Source: Hymenobacter sp. CRA2 | Lineage (GTDB): Bacteria; Bacteroidota; Bacteroidia; Cytophagales; Hymenobacteraceae | DNA length: 64,000 nt | NCBI RefSeq assembly: GCF_002007105.1 | Contig: NZ_MVBC01000019.1 | Span: 40,316 to 104,315, forward strand | Direction: 5' to 3' | In this document: positions 42,864 to 52,132 of the stretch, one piece after another | Layout: the number at the start of each line of letters is the position of its first letter | Numbering within the stretch: position 1 is the stretch's first letter | Notes under the pieces: generated by a model | What the model was told of the DNA's origin: nothing | What the model saw: only the letters and a program-made list of their open reading frames with translations | The model's database searches: none | Made by a program: the position numbers and the translations under genes

Positions 42864-45290
42864 TTAAAGTTGGCGCCGGTGGGCGGCGTAGCGCACCAGC
42901 AGGGTGGCAAATACCATCACGCTCAGCGAGCTGATGGGCATTAGAATGGCCGACACGATGGGCGTGAACTTGCCCTGCACCGCGAGGCCCAGGCCGAGGC
43001 CGTTGTAGACGAAGGAGAGGACGAAGGTGGCCAGCACCACCTGCAGGCAGTCCTGGGTAAACTTCAGGAAGGTGCTCAGCCGCCCGAAGCTGGCGGCATC
43101 GAGAATGGCGTCGCAGGCGGGGGAGAAGTTGGAGAGCGTGTCGGTGAGGGCAATGCCGGCATCGGCCTGCTGCAGGGCGCCGGCGTCGTTGAGCCCGTCG
43201 CCCATCATGATGACGGTCTGGCCCTGGCGCTTCAGTTCGGCGATGTAGTCGAGCTTTTGCTGCGGCGTCTGGCGGAAGCGCAGTTCGGCCTGGGGCCCGA
43301 ATAGCTCCCGCAGGCGCTCCTGCTCGGTGTCGTTGTCGCCCGAGAGCACGGCCAGCCGGTAGCGCCGGCCCAGGTCGGCCAGCACCGCGCGCAGCTCCTG
43401 GCGGTACACGTTGCGGAACACGAAGCAGCCGTTCAGGTCGCCCGCCCGGCTCACGTACACCCGGGACTGCATGTTGTCGGCGGTTTTTGAGGCTTGTTTG
43501 CCTGCCGGCCCGGCCCCTACGAAAGCCGCCGAACCAACCTTAATCAGCAGCCCGTCGACCATGCCGCGCAGGCCCTGGCCGGGTACTTCCACGAAGTCGC
43601 GCACGGCCAGCAGGCCGGCGGGCAACTCCTGGGTCAGGCGCAAGCTGAGCGGGTGCGTGCTCTGGGCCACCACGGCGGCCACGGCCTGCTGGTCACGCAC
43701 GGTGAGCGTCGGGCCCACGTACTCCACGGCCGACTGCTTCACGTCGGTGAGCGTGCCCGTTTTGTCAAACACGATGGTGGTGGCGCGGCCCAGCGTTTCG
43801 GCGACGGCGGCGTTTTTCAGGAAAAACTTGTGGCGGCCGAACACGGTGAGGGCGCTGCCCAGGGCGAAGGGCGTAGCCAGCGACAGGGCGCAGGGGCAGG
43901 CAATGACCAGCACCGAGGTAAACGCGCGCCACATCATCTGCTGGTCGCGCGGCAGCCAGTAGGCAATGGCGCCGGCGGCAATCAGCAGGGTGGCGGCCAC
44001 GAAGTAGCGGCCCACCTTGTTGGCGTAGGTTTCCAGGGTCTGCTTTTCGGCTTTCTGGAAGGCGGGATTGTTCCAGAGCTGCGTGAGGTAGCCCTGCGAC
44101 ACCTCGCGCACCACCTCCAGCTCCACGGCCTCGCCCACCTGCCGGCCGCCGGCGTACACCACCTCGCCCGCCACCTTGGCCACCGGCACCGACTCGCCCG
44201 ACACAAACGAGTAGTCGATTTGGCCGGTGCCGCGCATCAGCATGGCGTCGGCCGGAATCACTTCCTGGTTGCGCACCCGGATGCGCTGTCCCACCCGCAG
44301 CTCCTTCACCGACACCGATTTTTCGCCCTCGGGCGTGAGCAGGGTCACGGCCACAGGGAAGTAGGAGGTGAAGTCCCGGTCGAAGCGCAGCGCGTCGTAG
44401 GTACGCTGCTGCACCCACTTGCCGATGAGCATGAAGAACACCAGCCCCGTGAACGAGTCGAAGTAGCCCGCGCCGCTGTGGGTGAGCACCTCGTAGGTAC
44501 TCACGGCAAACAGCGAGGTCAGGCCCAGGCTGATGGGAAAATCCAGGTTGATGTAGCGCTGGCGCAGCCCGGCCCAGGCCGAGCGGTAGAAATCCTGGGC
44601 GGCGTAGAGCAGCACCGGCAGGGCCAACATCAGGCTCAAGTAGCCAAAAAAGTGCCCGAACTCGTGCGCCAGCTGATCGGTGAAGCTCAGGTAGTCGGGG
44701 AAGGCCAGCAGCATCACGTTGCCGAAGCAGAAGCCGGCCAGCCCGAGCTGGTAGTAGATGCGGCGGCTGCCGTGGTGGGGCTGGGCGCCCAGCTCGGCCA
44801 GGGTTATCTGCGGCTCGTAGCCCAGCGCGGCCAGCAGCTTCACCACGTCCTTAAGCGAGGTTTCGGCGGGCAGGTAGCTGATGCTGATTTCCTTGCGCAG
44901 GAAGTTTACCCGTGACTCGGCCACGCCCGGGTTCAGTTTGTAGAGGTTTTCGAGCAGGTAAATGCACGAGGCGCAGTGCATCTGCGGCAGGTGCAGCGTG
45001 AGGCGGGCCAGCTTCTCGGAGCGGAAGCTCAGCAGCTGGGCCTGCACCGATTCCTCAGTCAGGTAGTCGAAGCGGCCGGGCAGCTCCACTGCCTGCACTT
45101 TCTGGCCGGGGTGCTCGTCCGATAGGGAGTAGTAACGGCACAGGTTGTTGGCGTCTAGCAGCTCGTACACGGCCTTGCAGCCCTGGCAGCAGAAAGCCTT
45201 GTCCAGCAGCATAATCGGTTGCTCGGGGCAGTCGTCGCCGCAGTGGGTGCAGGCCGTGGTGGTATGCGTATGTTCGGCAGTGGTATTCAC
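42864..45290 (-). CDS. ccoI: Copper-translocating P-type ATPase CcoI (FixI)
   Basis: An 808-residue copper pump of the P1B type, starting at GTG 45290. The N-terminus carries a Cys-rich metal-binding segment (CTHCGDDC, then FCCQGCKAVYELL) and an HMA domain with MHCASC. Membrane helices surround CPC (IACPCALSLATPFALG). The phosphorylation site is DKTGTLTD and the hinge motif is GDGLNDAGALQQADAG. CcoI exports copper to the periplasmic side for CuB of cbb3 oxidase. It is the first gene of the ccoIS operon, whose promoter region carries the same palindrome as ccoNO. Confidence 0.95.
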   Translation of the reverse strand: MNTTAEHTHTTTACTHCGDDCPEQPIMLLDKAFCCQGCKAVYELLDANNLCRYYSLSDEHPGQKVQAVELPGRFDYLTEESVQAQLLSFRSEKLARLTLHLPQMHCASCIYLLENLYKLNPGVAESRVNFLRKEISISYLPAETSLKDVVKLLAALGYEPQITLAELGAQPHHGSRRIYYQLGLAGFCFGNVMLLAFPDYLSFTDQLAHEFGHFFGYLSLMLALPVLLYAAQDFYRSAWAGLRQRYINLDFPISLGLTSLFAVSTYEVLTHSGAGYFDSFTGLVFFMLIGKWVQQRTYDALRFDRDFTSYFPVAVTLLTPEGEKSVSVKELRVGQRIRVRNQEVIPADAMLMRGTGQIDYSFVSGESVPVAKVAGEVVYAGGRQVGEAVELEVVREVSQGYLTQLWNNPAFQKAEKQTLETYANKVGRYFVAATLLIAAGAIAYWLPRDQQMMWRAFTSVLVIACPCALSLATPFALGSALTVFGRHKFFLKNAAVAETLGRATTIVFDKTGTLTDVKQSAVEYVGPTLTVRDQQAVAAVVAQSTHPLSLRLTQELPAGLLAVRDFVEVPGQGLRGMVDGLLIKVGSAAFVGAGPAGKQASKTADNMQSRVYVSRAGDLNGCFVFRNVYRQELRAVLADLGRRYRLAVLSGDNDTEQERLRELFGPQAELRFRQTPQQKLDYIAELKRQGQTVIMMGDGLNDAGALQQADAGIALTDTLSNFSPACDAILDAASFGRLSTFLKFTQDCLQVVLATFVLSFVYNGLGLGLAVQGKFTPIVSAILMPISSLSVMVFATLLVRYAAHRRQL

Positions 45291-45328
45291 GCGAAGAAGC
45301 CACGCAGAGGTCAGCTCGGATGGCTCAG

Positions 45329-45371
45329 CAAATTTCCCCTGCCCCCGGCCGGCAAAAGCTGACGAACGTCA
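45329..45371 (-). promoter_or_regulatory. cco operator/promoter 2 (palindrome plus -7 box)
   Basis: TGACGAACGTCA (45360-45371) lies 70 bases upstream of the ccoI start. On the minus strand TTTG (45329-45332) ends exactly 31 bases past the palindrome, as at ccoNO. Conservation extends to AAAAG and CGGCCG beside it. No TTG -33 box is present in either, as expected for an activator-dependent promoter. Confidence 0.7.
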
Positions 45372-45564
45372 GGTGACCCGGCTGATCCTCGTCAGCGCCG
45401 CCGGCCCAACGCCGCCGGACTTTTGGCTGGCCGATCAGCGTGCTGCCGCGCCGGTAGCGGGCTGCAGCAGCCCAGGATTGTGCGCGGGGCCGGCGCGCCC
45501 CGACAATCGTCCGGCCAAACGCGGGCTAAAGCCCGCGCTGCCTTCGCCTTTTCCGTCTTGCGTT

Positions 45565-46062
45565 ATGCGCCCTTCGTCCATTACTCTCTCGCTGCTGCTG
45601 GTGCTGGCCCTGTTTCTGTGGGCGGGCATGATCTGCGGCATTTCTTTCCTGGAAGCCCCGCTGAAGTTCACCGCGCCCAACATCACCGTGGTGCTGGGCG
45701 TGGGCATCGGCCGCATTGTGTTTCACGCGCTCAATAAGGTGGAGCTGGTGCTGAGCGTGGCGGCCCTGCTCTGCGCGGGTGTGCTGGGCGTGCCCTCGCG
45801 CATCTGGACCACGCTGCTGGTGGCCGTCGTCATCCTCACGGCCCAGACGCTGTGGCTGCTGCCCGCCCTCGACGCGCGCGCCCTAGCTTTGCAGGCCGGC
45901 ACGCCCAACCCGCCCAACTCCCAGCACATGACCTACGTGGTGCTCGAAGCCAGCAAGCTGCTTTGCCTGCTGACCACCGGTGTGCTGGCTTTCCGCTGGA
46001 CGGTGCGCATGGCCCGCCGCCACGAGTCGCACCGCTACGGCCGGCGGCACCAAAGCGCCTAG
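45565..46062 (+). CDS. DUF4149-like membrane protein
   Basis: A 165-residue protein from the ATG at 45565; the open frame extends further upstream into the ccoI region, but that part is antisense. Four membrane segments are visible: ITLSLLLVLALFLWAGMICGISF, the IGRIVFHALNKVELVLSVAALL pair, WTTLLVAVVILTAQTLWLLP and LEASKLLCLLTTGVLAF. The pattern (EAPLKF, then FHALNKVE) resembles DUF4149/TMEM205-type proteins. It precedes the truncated haemoglobin gene by 34 bases, suggesting a common transcript and a link to O2 or NO. Confidence 0.75.
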   Translation: MRPSSITLSLLLVLALFLWAGMICGISFLEAPLKFTAPNITVVLGVGIGRIVFHALNKVELVLSVAALLCAGVLGVPSRIWTTLLVAVVILTAQTLWLLPALDARALALQAGTPNPPNSQHMTYVVLEASKLLCLLTTGVLAFRWTVRMARRHESHRYGRRHQSA

Positions 46063-46096
46063 GCCGCTGTTCTTCCTGCTCTTCCTTTGCTTTAGC

Positions 46097-46495
46097 ATGT
46101 CCGCCATTTCCTCTTCTCTGCCCGATATCAGCACCGAAACCGACATTCGGACGCTGGTCGACCGTTTCTACGACAAAGTCAACCAGGACGAGCTGCTGGG
46201 CCCAGTATTCAACGAAATAGCGGCCGTGCATTGGGAAGCGCACCTGCCCATCATGTACGATTTCTGGAGCAGCATCCTGCTGGGCACGGCACGCTACAAG
46301 GGGCGCCCGTTCCCCAAGCACCTGGCCCTGCCCATCGAGAAAGCGCACTTTCAGCGTTGGCTGCAGCTGTTTTACCAGACGGTGGTCGAAAACTTTGCCG
46401 GGGCCAAAGCCGAGGAAGTCAAGGTCAAGGCCCTGAACATTGCTACCATGTTCGAGTACCGCATGCGGCCAAAGTCCCCGCTGTCGATTCTCTAA
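46097..46495 (+). CDS. Group III truncated haemoglobin
   Basis: A 132-residue globin from the ATG at 46097. The group III pattern is clear: TDIRTLVDRFYDKVNQDELLGPVFNE, then HWEAHLPIMYDFWSSILLGTARYKGRPFPKHLAL, and the proximal His in KAHFQRWLQLFYQTV. These proteins bind O2 or NO and are often found with microaerobic respiration genes, which fits its place beside the cbb3 region. It ends at a strong terminator shared with the PAP2 gene. Confidence 0.93.
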   Translation: MSAISSSLPDISTETDIRTLVDRFYDKVNQDELLGPVFNEIAAVHWEAHLPIMYDFWSSILLGTARYKGRPFPKHLALPIEKAHFQRWLQLFYQTVVENFAGAKAEEVKVKALNIATMFEYRMRPKSPLSIL

Positions 46496-46496
46496 C

Positions 46497-46536
46497 GCCA
46501 AACGGCGCTGCCTCGGTCGGGGCAGCGCCGTTTGGC
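46497..46536. terminator. Bidirectional terminator
   Basis: A perfect 16-base stem (GCCAAACGGCGCTGCC against 46521-46536) with an 8-base loop, between the haemoglobin and PAP2 genes. Confidence 0.85.
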
Positions 46537-46552
46537 ATTTTACCAGAGCAGC

Positions 46553-47407
46553 TTACAGCGCTACTATCACCGTGGCGCCAGCCGCGCCGTTCAGGTAACT
46601 GGGGATGACCACGGCTCGTTCGCCGAGGCCCTTGGTGAGCTGGCGGTGCAGCCAGGGGTATATCCAGTAGGCCAGCTCGGTGGAGGCAATGCCCACGCCG
46701 GCGCCGGCCAGCACATCGGAAAGCCAGTGTTTGTCCTTGGCAATGCGTAGCCCGCCCGTGGCCGTGGCCACCGTGTAGCCGCCCACGCTGTACCAGATGC
46801 TGCGGCCGCCGTACTCCCGGTGCATAAACGTGGCGGCCGAGAAAGCCGCGCTGGTGTGCTGGCTGGGGAAGGAGTCGAAGCCCGTGCTGGTGGGCCGCTG
46901 CACGTGGGTCAGGTGCTTGAGGTTGCTGGTGATGGTACTGTTGATGGTGTAGCTGAGCCCGAACAGCAGTGCCTGATTCAGGGTGCTGTGCTGACCTTTC
47001 ACGCCCAGCAGGCTCAGACTCAGGGCGGCATAGGCCGGCACGTGGCGCAGCTGGTCGTCTAGGTTGGTGCGGATGTGCACGTACTTGTGCACCTCGGCGC
47101 GCAGCACCTCGTCGGTTTCCATCGCGTCTACCTTTTCGGTGCCGAGCACGGCCAGGCTCAGCAGTGCCACGGGCACGGCTGCCTGCCGCACTACCGGCTG
47201 AGCCAGCAGGTGCGCGAACGAGCGCGGCCACCGAAGCTGCATTGGATTAGCAGACGTAACGGGAATAAGCGAGCCGCGTAGGCTGTCGGCGGCCGAGCTA
47301 GGAGCGGCGGGCGGAGCTTGCGCCAGCGCGGAGCAGAGCGGGAGCAGCCACAGCAGCCAGAGGCCGGCCACGAAAAGCCAGGGGCGGGGAGACGTCGGAG
47401 AATACAA
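46553..47407 (-). CDS. PAP2-family membrane phosphatase
   Basis: PAP2 (type 2 phosphatidic acid phosphatase) motifs are KHLTHVQRP, PSQHTSAAF and RIAKDKHWLSDVLAG, holding the catalytic His residues. It should remove phosphate from lipids such as undecaprenyl pyrophosphate or lipid A. The start is uncertain: TTG at 47407 gives 284 residues and a signal peptide (WLFVAGLWLLWLLPLCSALAQ), while the next ATG upstream, at 47569, would overlap the kinase gene by 50 bases. It follows a two-component system on the same strand. Confidence 0.85.
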   Translation of the reverse strand: MYSPTSPRPWLFVAGLWLLWLLPLCSALAQAPPAAPSSAADSLRGSLIPVTSANPMQLRWPRSFAHLLAQPVVRQAAVPVALLSLAVLGTEKVDAMETDEVLRAEVHKYVHIRTNLDDQLRHVPAYAALSLSLLGVKGQHSTLNQALLFGLSYTINSTITSNLKHLTHVQRPTSTGFDSFPSQHTSAAFSAATFMHREYGGRSIWYSVGGYTVATATGGLRIAKDKHWLSDVLAGAGVGIASTELAYWIYPWLHRQLTKGLGERAVVIPSYLNGAAGATVIVAL

Positions 47408-47519
47408 GGCTGGTTGGCAAAGAAGTGGTAGCGCCGGGGCCGAGCCTCCGGCGCTAAAAAATCCAACCAACAAGCTATTATCTGAATCTGTGGTAAATCT
47501 GGAGTCGGTGGCTGGTCGG

Positions 47520-48767
47520 CTAAAACTGCACCCGCAGGATGTGCAGCTGCTGAGCTGCGCGGTACGCATAGTGCAGCTGGTAGCCGTAGTGCGCGCAGAT
47601 TTGCTGGGCGATGGACAGGCCCAGCCCCGGCGAGTCCGAAGCGGCGTTGTGCTTGCGAAAGCGGCCGAGCAGCTGCATTGGGTCGCCGCTCAGTGCCGGG
47701 CCGGTGTTGGCTATTTCCAGCGCTTCGGCCGTCAGGCTCACCCGCAGGCTGCCGCCGTGGCGGTTGTGCTTAATGGCGTTCTGCAGCAGATTGCTCACCA
47801 GGGAGTCGGCCAGGGCCGGGTGCATGGCCACCGTCAGCGGCGCGGCTACCACCAGCTCGGGCTGGAGCTGCTTGGCCTCGGCAAAGTCCTGGAGCTGCTC
47901 CAGCTTGTCGGCCAGCAGCTCGTCGAGGCGCACCGGGCGGGCGTCGGTAAACTGCCGGTTCTCGATTTTGCTGAGCAGCGTCAGGGCCTGGTGCAGGCGC
48001 GAAAGGCGCAGCGTGCCGCGGTACAGCTCCTGCACCGGCCGGGCCGCCGCGGCCGGCAGTTCGGGCAGCTGCATGAGCTGCTCCAGCTGCGCCTGCATGA
48101 TGGCCAGCGGCGTCTGGGTTTCGTGGGCAGCGTTTTCGGTGAATTCCTGCAAGGCGCGGTAGTCGGCCGCCACGCGCTCGGTTAGCTGGGTCACGGCCTG
48201 GTTCAGCTCGCTGAACTCGTCGATGCGCGTGGGGGGCAGGGCCAGGGTTTGGGGCTGCTGCAGCTGGTAGCGGCGCAGCGCGGCCAGCGTGTGCTGAAAC
48301 GGCGCCCACAGCCAGCGCGACAACCACCGGTTCAGCAGCACCAGGCTCACGAACAGCAGCGCCATCACCGGCAGCATCACCGTGAGCACCACCTGTAGCA
48401 CGTCGGCCGTTTCGATCAGCGACTTGCGCACCGTGAGCCAGTACGGTCGCCCCTGCACCTGCACCCGAAAGGTTACTTGCCGAAAAGGCACCTGCGTGCC
48501 CTCGGCCGGGTCCAGCAACAGCGTGTCGCCGTAGCCCTCGGCTCGCGGCGCGGGGCTGATGCTGAACTCGTTGGGCGTGAGGATAGGCGGCAGGGCCTGC
48601 GTGCGTTGCACGCGCTCGGCCAGGAAGGTGCGGTGCAGGCCCAGCTGCTCGTCTACCTCATGGGCCAGGGCACGCTGCAGGCCGTAGTACAGGGCCGCCG
48701 TGCCGAGCACGAAAAGCGCCGTTACCAAGGCCAGGTGGTAGCGGTTGGTGGTAGTGAGCAGCTTCAC
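47520..48767 (-). CDS. Membrane sensor histidine kinase
   Basis: A 415-residue kinase with two membrane helices (about 12-31 and 124-146) around a periplasmic sensor of roughly 90 residues. A HAMP-like linker is followed by HisKA with phospho-acceptor His215 (ENAAHETQTPLAI). The ATPase domain has NLLQNAIKHN and PGLGLSIAQQI, but no strong DxGxG box (EIANTGPALSGD instead). It overlaps the response regulator gene by four bases (ATGA). Confidence 0.9.
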   Translation of the reverse strand: MKLLTTTNRYHLALVTALFVLGTAALYYGLQRALAHEVDEQLGLHRTFLAERVQRTQALPPILTPNEFSISPAPRAEGYGDTLLLDPAEGTQVPFRQVTFRVQVQGRPYWLTVRKSLIETADVLQVVLTVMLPVMALLFVSLVLLNRWLSRWLWAPFQHTLAALRRYQLQQPQTLALPPTRIDEFSELNQAVTQLTERVAADYRALQEFTENAAHETQTPLAIMQAQLEQLMQLPELPAAAARPVQELYRGTLRLSRLHQALTLLSKIENRQFTDARPVRLDELLADKLEQLQDFAEAKQLQPELVVAAPLTVAMHPALADSLVSNLLQNAIKHNRHGGSLRVSLTAEALEIANTGPALSGDPMQLLGRFRKHNAASDSPGLGLSIAQQICAHYGYQLHYAYRAAQQLHILRVQF

Positions 48768-49441
48768 GCCGGTTCCAGCTTGTAGCCCAGGCCATAAATG
48801 GTCCGGATGTAGTTGTCGGCCCCAAGCTCCTGCAGCTTCTTGCGCAGGTTCTTCAGGTGGGTGTAAATGAAGTCGAACGAGTCGGCCATGTCGGCCGCGT
48901 CGCCCCAGATGTGCTCGGCAATGGCCTCCTTGGTGAGCACGCGGCTGGGGTTGGCCAAAAAAAACAGCAGCAAATCGTATTCCTTGCGCGTGAGCGTGAC
49001 GGGCTGCTCCTTCACCAGCACCAGGGCCTGGTCGGGAAACACCGTCAGGTCGCGGAAGGAGAGGTGGGGCTGCCCCTGAAACTGCCGCCGGCGCATCACG
49101 GCCCGCAGGCGGGCGTTCAGCTCGGCCAGGTGAAAGGGCTTCTGCAGGTAGTCATCGGCGCCCAGTTCCAGGGCCTGTACCTTATCGTCGAGGGCACCGC
49201 GCGCCGAAATGATGAGTACGCCCGCCACCGATTTATCGGCCTTGAGCGTGCGCACCAGGTCCAGCCCGGCGCCGTCGGGCAGCGTAAGGTCCACCAGCAC
49301 GCAGTCGTATTGGTAGAGCTTAATTTTCTCGTGGGCCAGCCGGTACGTCTCGGCCGATTCACACACGTAGCCGCCGTGGCGCAGGTAATCGAGCAGGGAA
49401 GCGCGCAAAGCGGCCTCGTCTTCGACAATCAGAACTTTCAA
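48764..49441 (-). CDS. OmpR-family response regulator
   Basis: A 225-residue regulator. The receiver carries Asp51 (CVLVDLTLPDGAG) and the conserved Lys in QKPFHLAEL. The C-terminal OmpR-type winged helix contains VTLTRKEYDLLLFFLANPSRVLTKEAIAEHIWGD and ends IRTIYGLGYKLEP. It is the first gene of an operon with its kinase and the PAP2 phosphatase, a layout that suggests control of envelope lipid modification (inference). Confidence 0.95.
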   Translation of the reverse strand: MKVLIVEDEAALRASLLDYLRHGGYVCESAETYRLAHEKIKLYQYDCVLVDLTLPDGAGLDLVRTLKADKSVAGVLIISARGALDDKVQALELGADDYLQKPFHLAELNARLRAVMRRRQFQGQPHLSFRDLTVFPDQALVLVKEQPVTLTRKEYDLLLFFLANPSRVLTKEAIAEHIWGDAADMADSFDFIYTHLKNLRKKLQELGADNYIRTIYGLGYKLEPA

Positions 49442-49635
49442 GGGACGGAACTACAAGCGGTAAGCGGAAAAGGAAGGCGGCCCCGGTGCGGCTCAGGGGC
49501 CAGCGCCTTGCCGAAGCCGGCCAGACGTAAGGCCACATACGCAACGCCGCGCGGCCTGGGTGCCCGCTGCGTCAGCGGCTAGGCGCAACGCCCTGCACTT
49601 CGGGCGCGGCCGGTAAACGCAGGCAGAGCAAGACC

Positions 49636-51270
49636 TTACTTCAGGGGCTGCTGATCCAGGAACAGGTAGCGCGCCCGGTGCTGCTCGGGCTCGGCGCGAG
49701 TCGTCACGTCCAGGTGCAGCACTTGCGGTGTGGCGCCCGTAGCGGCCGGCCAGGCGGGCAGGCCTTTGCCGTTAGGGTTGCCGGTTTTGATGAAGTTGGC
49801 GAAGTAGCCCTGCGTCGTGGTCGATACCCGGTAATCGTCGGGCGTCCAGGCATATACCTTGTTGGTAGCGAGGTTGCCCAGCGCGTACTCGATTTCGGCC
49901 GAGTGCACCGCGCCGCGGGCCGGCGGCGCTACGGGCGCTTTGGCATCACCCTTCACCACGCCGCCCGCCAGGCCCGGCTGCGCATTGCCCATGGCCGGCA
50001 CCATGGCCGGGCGCGGCCGGGCGTAGAGGTAGCGGTACACGGGCTGGCCGCCGGTGCGGGCGTGGGCGTCGGCCCACTTCCAGGTAGTGTAGGCAATGAA
50101 CAGGTCGCCGGCCAGATCGGTGGCCGCCTGCTCCGCCTCGGCCGGCGTGGCGGCCGGGTACAGGCGCAGGACTTCCTCGGCGCGGCTCCCGAAGCGCTGC
50201 TGCACCGCCTGCCGGAAGTTGTCGGGGGTGGGCGGTTGCGCCCCAAGCAGGAAGTTGGGGCTCATTTCCTGCGAGTTCCAGCCCACCAGCAGCGGCACCC
50301 GCGCCTGCTGCCCGGCGGCGAAGATGGCAGCTGGCGCCTGCGGAAAAAAGTATCCATCGACGGTAGGAGCGAAGCGCGGGCTGCCAGGCTTGCCAGTAGC
50401 TTCCAGCAACTGCTGGGCCGGCAGGGCCCGCAGTTGCGCCAGCGACGTAGCGCCCACGCTCTGGGCGAAGGCTACGCCGGCTTGCTCAGCTTCGGCCAGT
50501 GGCACCGGGCCGAAGCCGGAGTTCAGAAACGAGCCGCTTTCCCCGATAGCGCGGGCAAACAGGCCCCGGGCCAGCGGCGAGGCCATCTGCGCACTCACCG
50601 ACATGGAGCCCGCCGATTCGCCTGCTATGGTGACCTGCTGCGGGTCGCCACCGAAGGCCGCAATGTTCTGCTGCACCCAGCGCAGGGCCGCCTGCTGGTC
50701 GAGCAGGCCGTAGTTGCCCGAGGCGTGCCGGGCCGATTCCGCCGTCAGTTCGGGGTGAGCCAGGAAGCCCAACACGCCGAGCCGGTAATTCACCGTCACA
50801 ACCACGATGCCGCGGCGGGCCATGCTTTCCCCATCGTAGCGCGGTTCGGAGCCGTCGCCGGCCACGAAACCGCCCCCGTAAAAGTACACCAGCACCGGCC
50901 GGCGCTCCTTGGCCGCGGCCGCAGTGGTCCACACGTTCAGGTACAGGCAATCCTCGCTTACGCCCGCCGAGCGAAAATTCATGTCGCCGAATAGCGGCAG
51001 CTGCATAGCCCGCGGCCCAAATTCCTTGGCCGCCCGCACACCCGTCCAGGCCGCGGCCGGCTGCGGCGGCTGCCAGCGCCGGGCATCCACCGGTGGCGCA
51101 GCAAACGGAATACCCCGGAAAGCGCGCACGCCGCTACTAAGCACCACGCCTTCCAGCTGCCCATTAGCGGTTTGCACCCGCGGCGCTCCAGAAGCCGGTT
51201 TAGGAGTTTGAGCCATGGCGGCGACAAGAACAGCGTGGGTAAGTAGCGCGAGCAACAGAAGGCGTTTCAT
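49636..51270 (-). CDS. Exported type-B carboxylesterase
   Basis: A 544-residue alpha/beta-hydrolase from the ATG at 51270, starting with a signal peptide ([21 protein letters not shown]). The type-B signature is complete: [11 protein letters not shown], oxyanion loop [13 protein letters not shown], nucleophile Ser219 in GESAGS, and His456 in [14 protein letters not shown]. Such enzymes cleave carboxylic esters; the true substrate is unknown. It lies alone on the minus strand. Confidence 0.93.
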   Translation of the reverse strand: MKRLLLLALLTHAVLVAAMAQTPKPASGAPRVQTANGQLEGVVLSSGVRAFRGIPFAAPPVDARRWQPPQPAAAWTGVRAAKEFGPRAMQLPLFGDMNFRSAGVSEDCLYLNVWTTAAAAKERRPVLVYFYGGGFVAGDGSEPRYDGESMARRGIVVVTVNYRLGVLGFLAHPELTAESARHASGNYGLLDQQAALRWVQQNIAAFGGDPQQVTIAGESAGSMSVSAQMASPLARGLFARAIGESGSFLNSGFGPVPLAEAEQAGVAFAQSVGATSLAQLRALPAQQLLEATGKPGSPRFAPTVDGYFFPQAPAAIFAAGQQARVPLLVGWNSQEMSPNFLLGAQPPTPDNFRQAVQQRFGSRAEEVLRLYPAATPAEAEQAATDLAGDLFIAYTTWKWADAHARTGGQPVYRYLYARPRPAMVPAMGNAQPGLAGGVVKGDAKAPVAPPARGAVHSAEIEYALGNLATNKVYAWTPDDYRVSTTTQGYFANFIKTGNPNGKGLPAWPAATGATPQVLHLDVTTRAEPEQHRARYLFLDQQPLK

Positions 51271-51661
51271 AGGCCGGCAGCGAAAAAATAACGATGTGTG
51301 AAGGTAATGCTCCCCCGGAGCAGTCTTACAGTGGCAAGTGATGATACGGTAACGTGAGCTTATTGCCCAATGTGCAGCATGAGGCGCCATTAGCTCTGGC
51401 CTGAGAAAATCCACCTAAGGCTGAAAAGCAAGCTGAAACCCGGCACTTTGTTCAGTATGGTGGCCCGGTTACAGAGTTGATTTCGCAGAAGATAATTGCC
51501 ACCTAAATTCAGCTCTGCTAAGGTTAAAAAGGGCCTGTAGCCGGTATTAAATGCCTTTTTGTAAGCTCTGCTCAACCCCTCGTGAACTGGCTATTACCCA
51601 GGGGTTATTTGCCAAACGTATTAGCAAGAAGTAACTTAGCTGAAACTTTTAGCTATTCTGT
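51271..51661. other. Intergenic region upstream of the Zn-ribbon-like gene
   Basis: About 390 bases between divergent genes. A plausible promoter for the plus-strand gene is at 51608-51639. No coding sequence or clear structure was seen in the rest; a 61-codon minus-strand frame (51390-51575) looks like chance. Confidence 0.4.
51608..51639 (+). promoter_or_regulatory. Candidate promoter
   Basis: TTTG (51608-51611), exactly 20 bases, then TAACTTAG (51632-51639), 22 bases before the ATG at 51662. The -7 box is imperfect. Confidence 0.5.
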
Positions 51662-52132
51662 ATGGCAAACGCTAAAAAAACAGCGTCAGCCAAGCGCGGT
51701 AACGCCCAGCCCGTTGCTCGCTTAGCGGCAGGCGCCACAGACGGGCCGTTGGCCGCTGTCGCCGAGCTCGACGACGCTCATGTGGTGCCCAGCGACGAAG
51801 ACGCTTCGGCGCTCTGTCCCGAGTGCGGGGAGCTGCTGGCCTGGCACGAGCACCCGTGCGTGGCGCCCCCAGTGACCATGGCCGTAGCCGCATCCGATGT
51901 TGCTGCCGTGGCCCAAGGACCGGTTTATTACAAGCCTTCTGCCACCACGTACGCCTACGACGTGGGTCAAATAGTGCAGGCGGCTATCAACACCCGGGCG
52001 CATACCATCATTTGGCGCGGGCAAGTCAAGGAGCGTCACCCGGCTACCGGCCTGGTGCACCGGGTAAACGTGTATTGGCTGAACGACGGCTACTGGGACT
52101 GCTACCGCGAAGAGGAACTGCAGGTCGCCTAA
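51662..52132 (+). CDS. Hypothetical protein with a small Zn-ribbon-like motif
   Basis: A 156-residue protein. A basic, Ala-rich N-terminus (MANAKKTASAKRGNAQ) precedes an acidic linker, then LCPECGELLAWHEHPC (about residues 51-66), whose Cys and His could bind zinc. The C-terminal 75 residues form a separate small domain, YDVGQIVQAAINTRAHTIIWRGQVKERHPATGLVHRVNVYWLNDGYWDCY. No family is recognised and it has no signal peptide. A modest promoter precedes it. Confidence 0.65.
   Translation: MANAKKTASAKRGNAQPVARLAAGATDGPLAAVAELDDAHVVPSDEDASALCPECGELLAWHEHPCVAPPVTMAVAASDVAAVAQGPVYYKPSATTYAYDVGQIVQAAINTRAHTIIWRGQVKERHPATGLVHRVNVYWLNDGYWDCYREEELQVA

Noticed and set aside
45450..45540. Several short GC-rich hairpins (for example GCGGGCTAAAGCCCGC) before the DUF4149-like gene
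   Set aside because: They could be terminators, dispersed repeats or chance in GC-rich DNA. No T run or gene end fits, so no separate feature is called.
45145..45564. N-terminal extension of the DUF4149-like gene
   Set aside because: The first 140 codons run antisense to ccoI and through its promoter. The ATG at 45565 begins a normal membrane protein.
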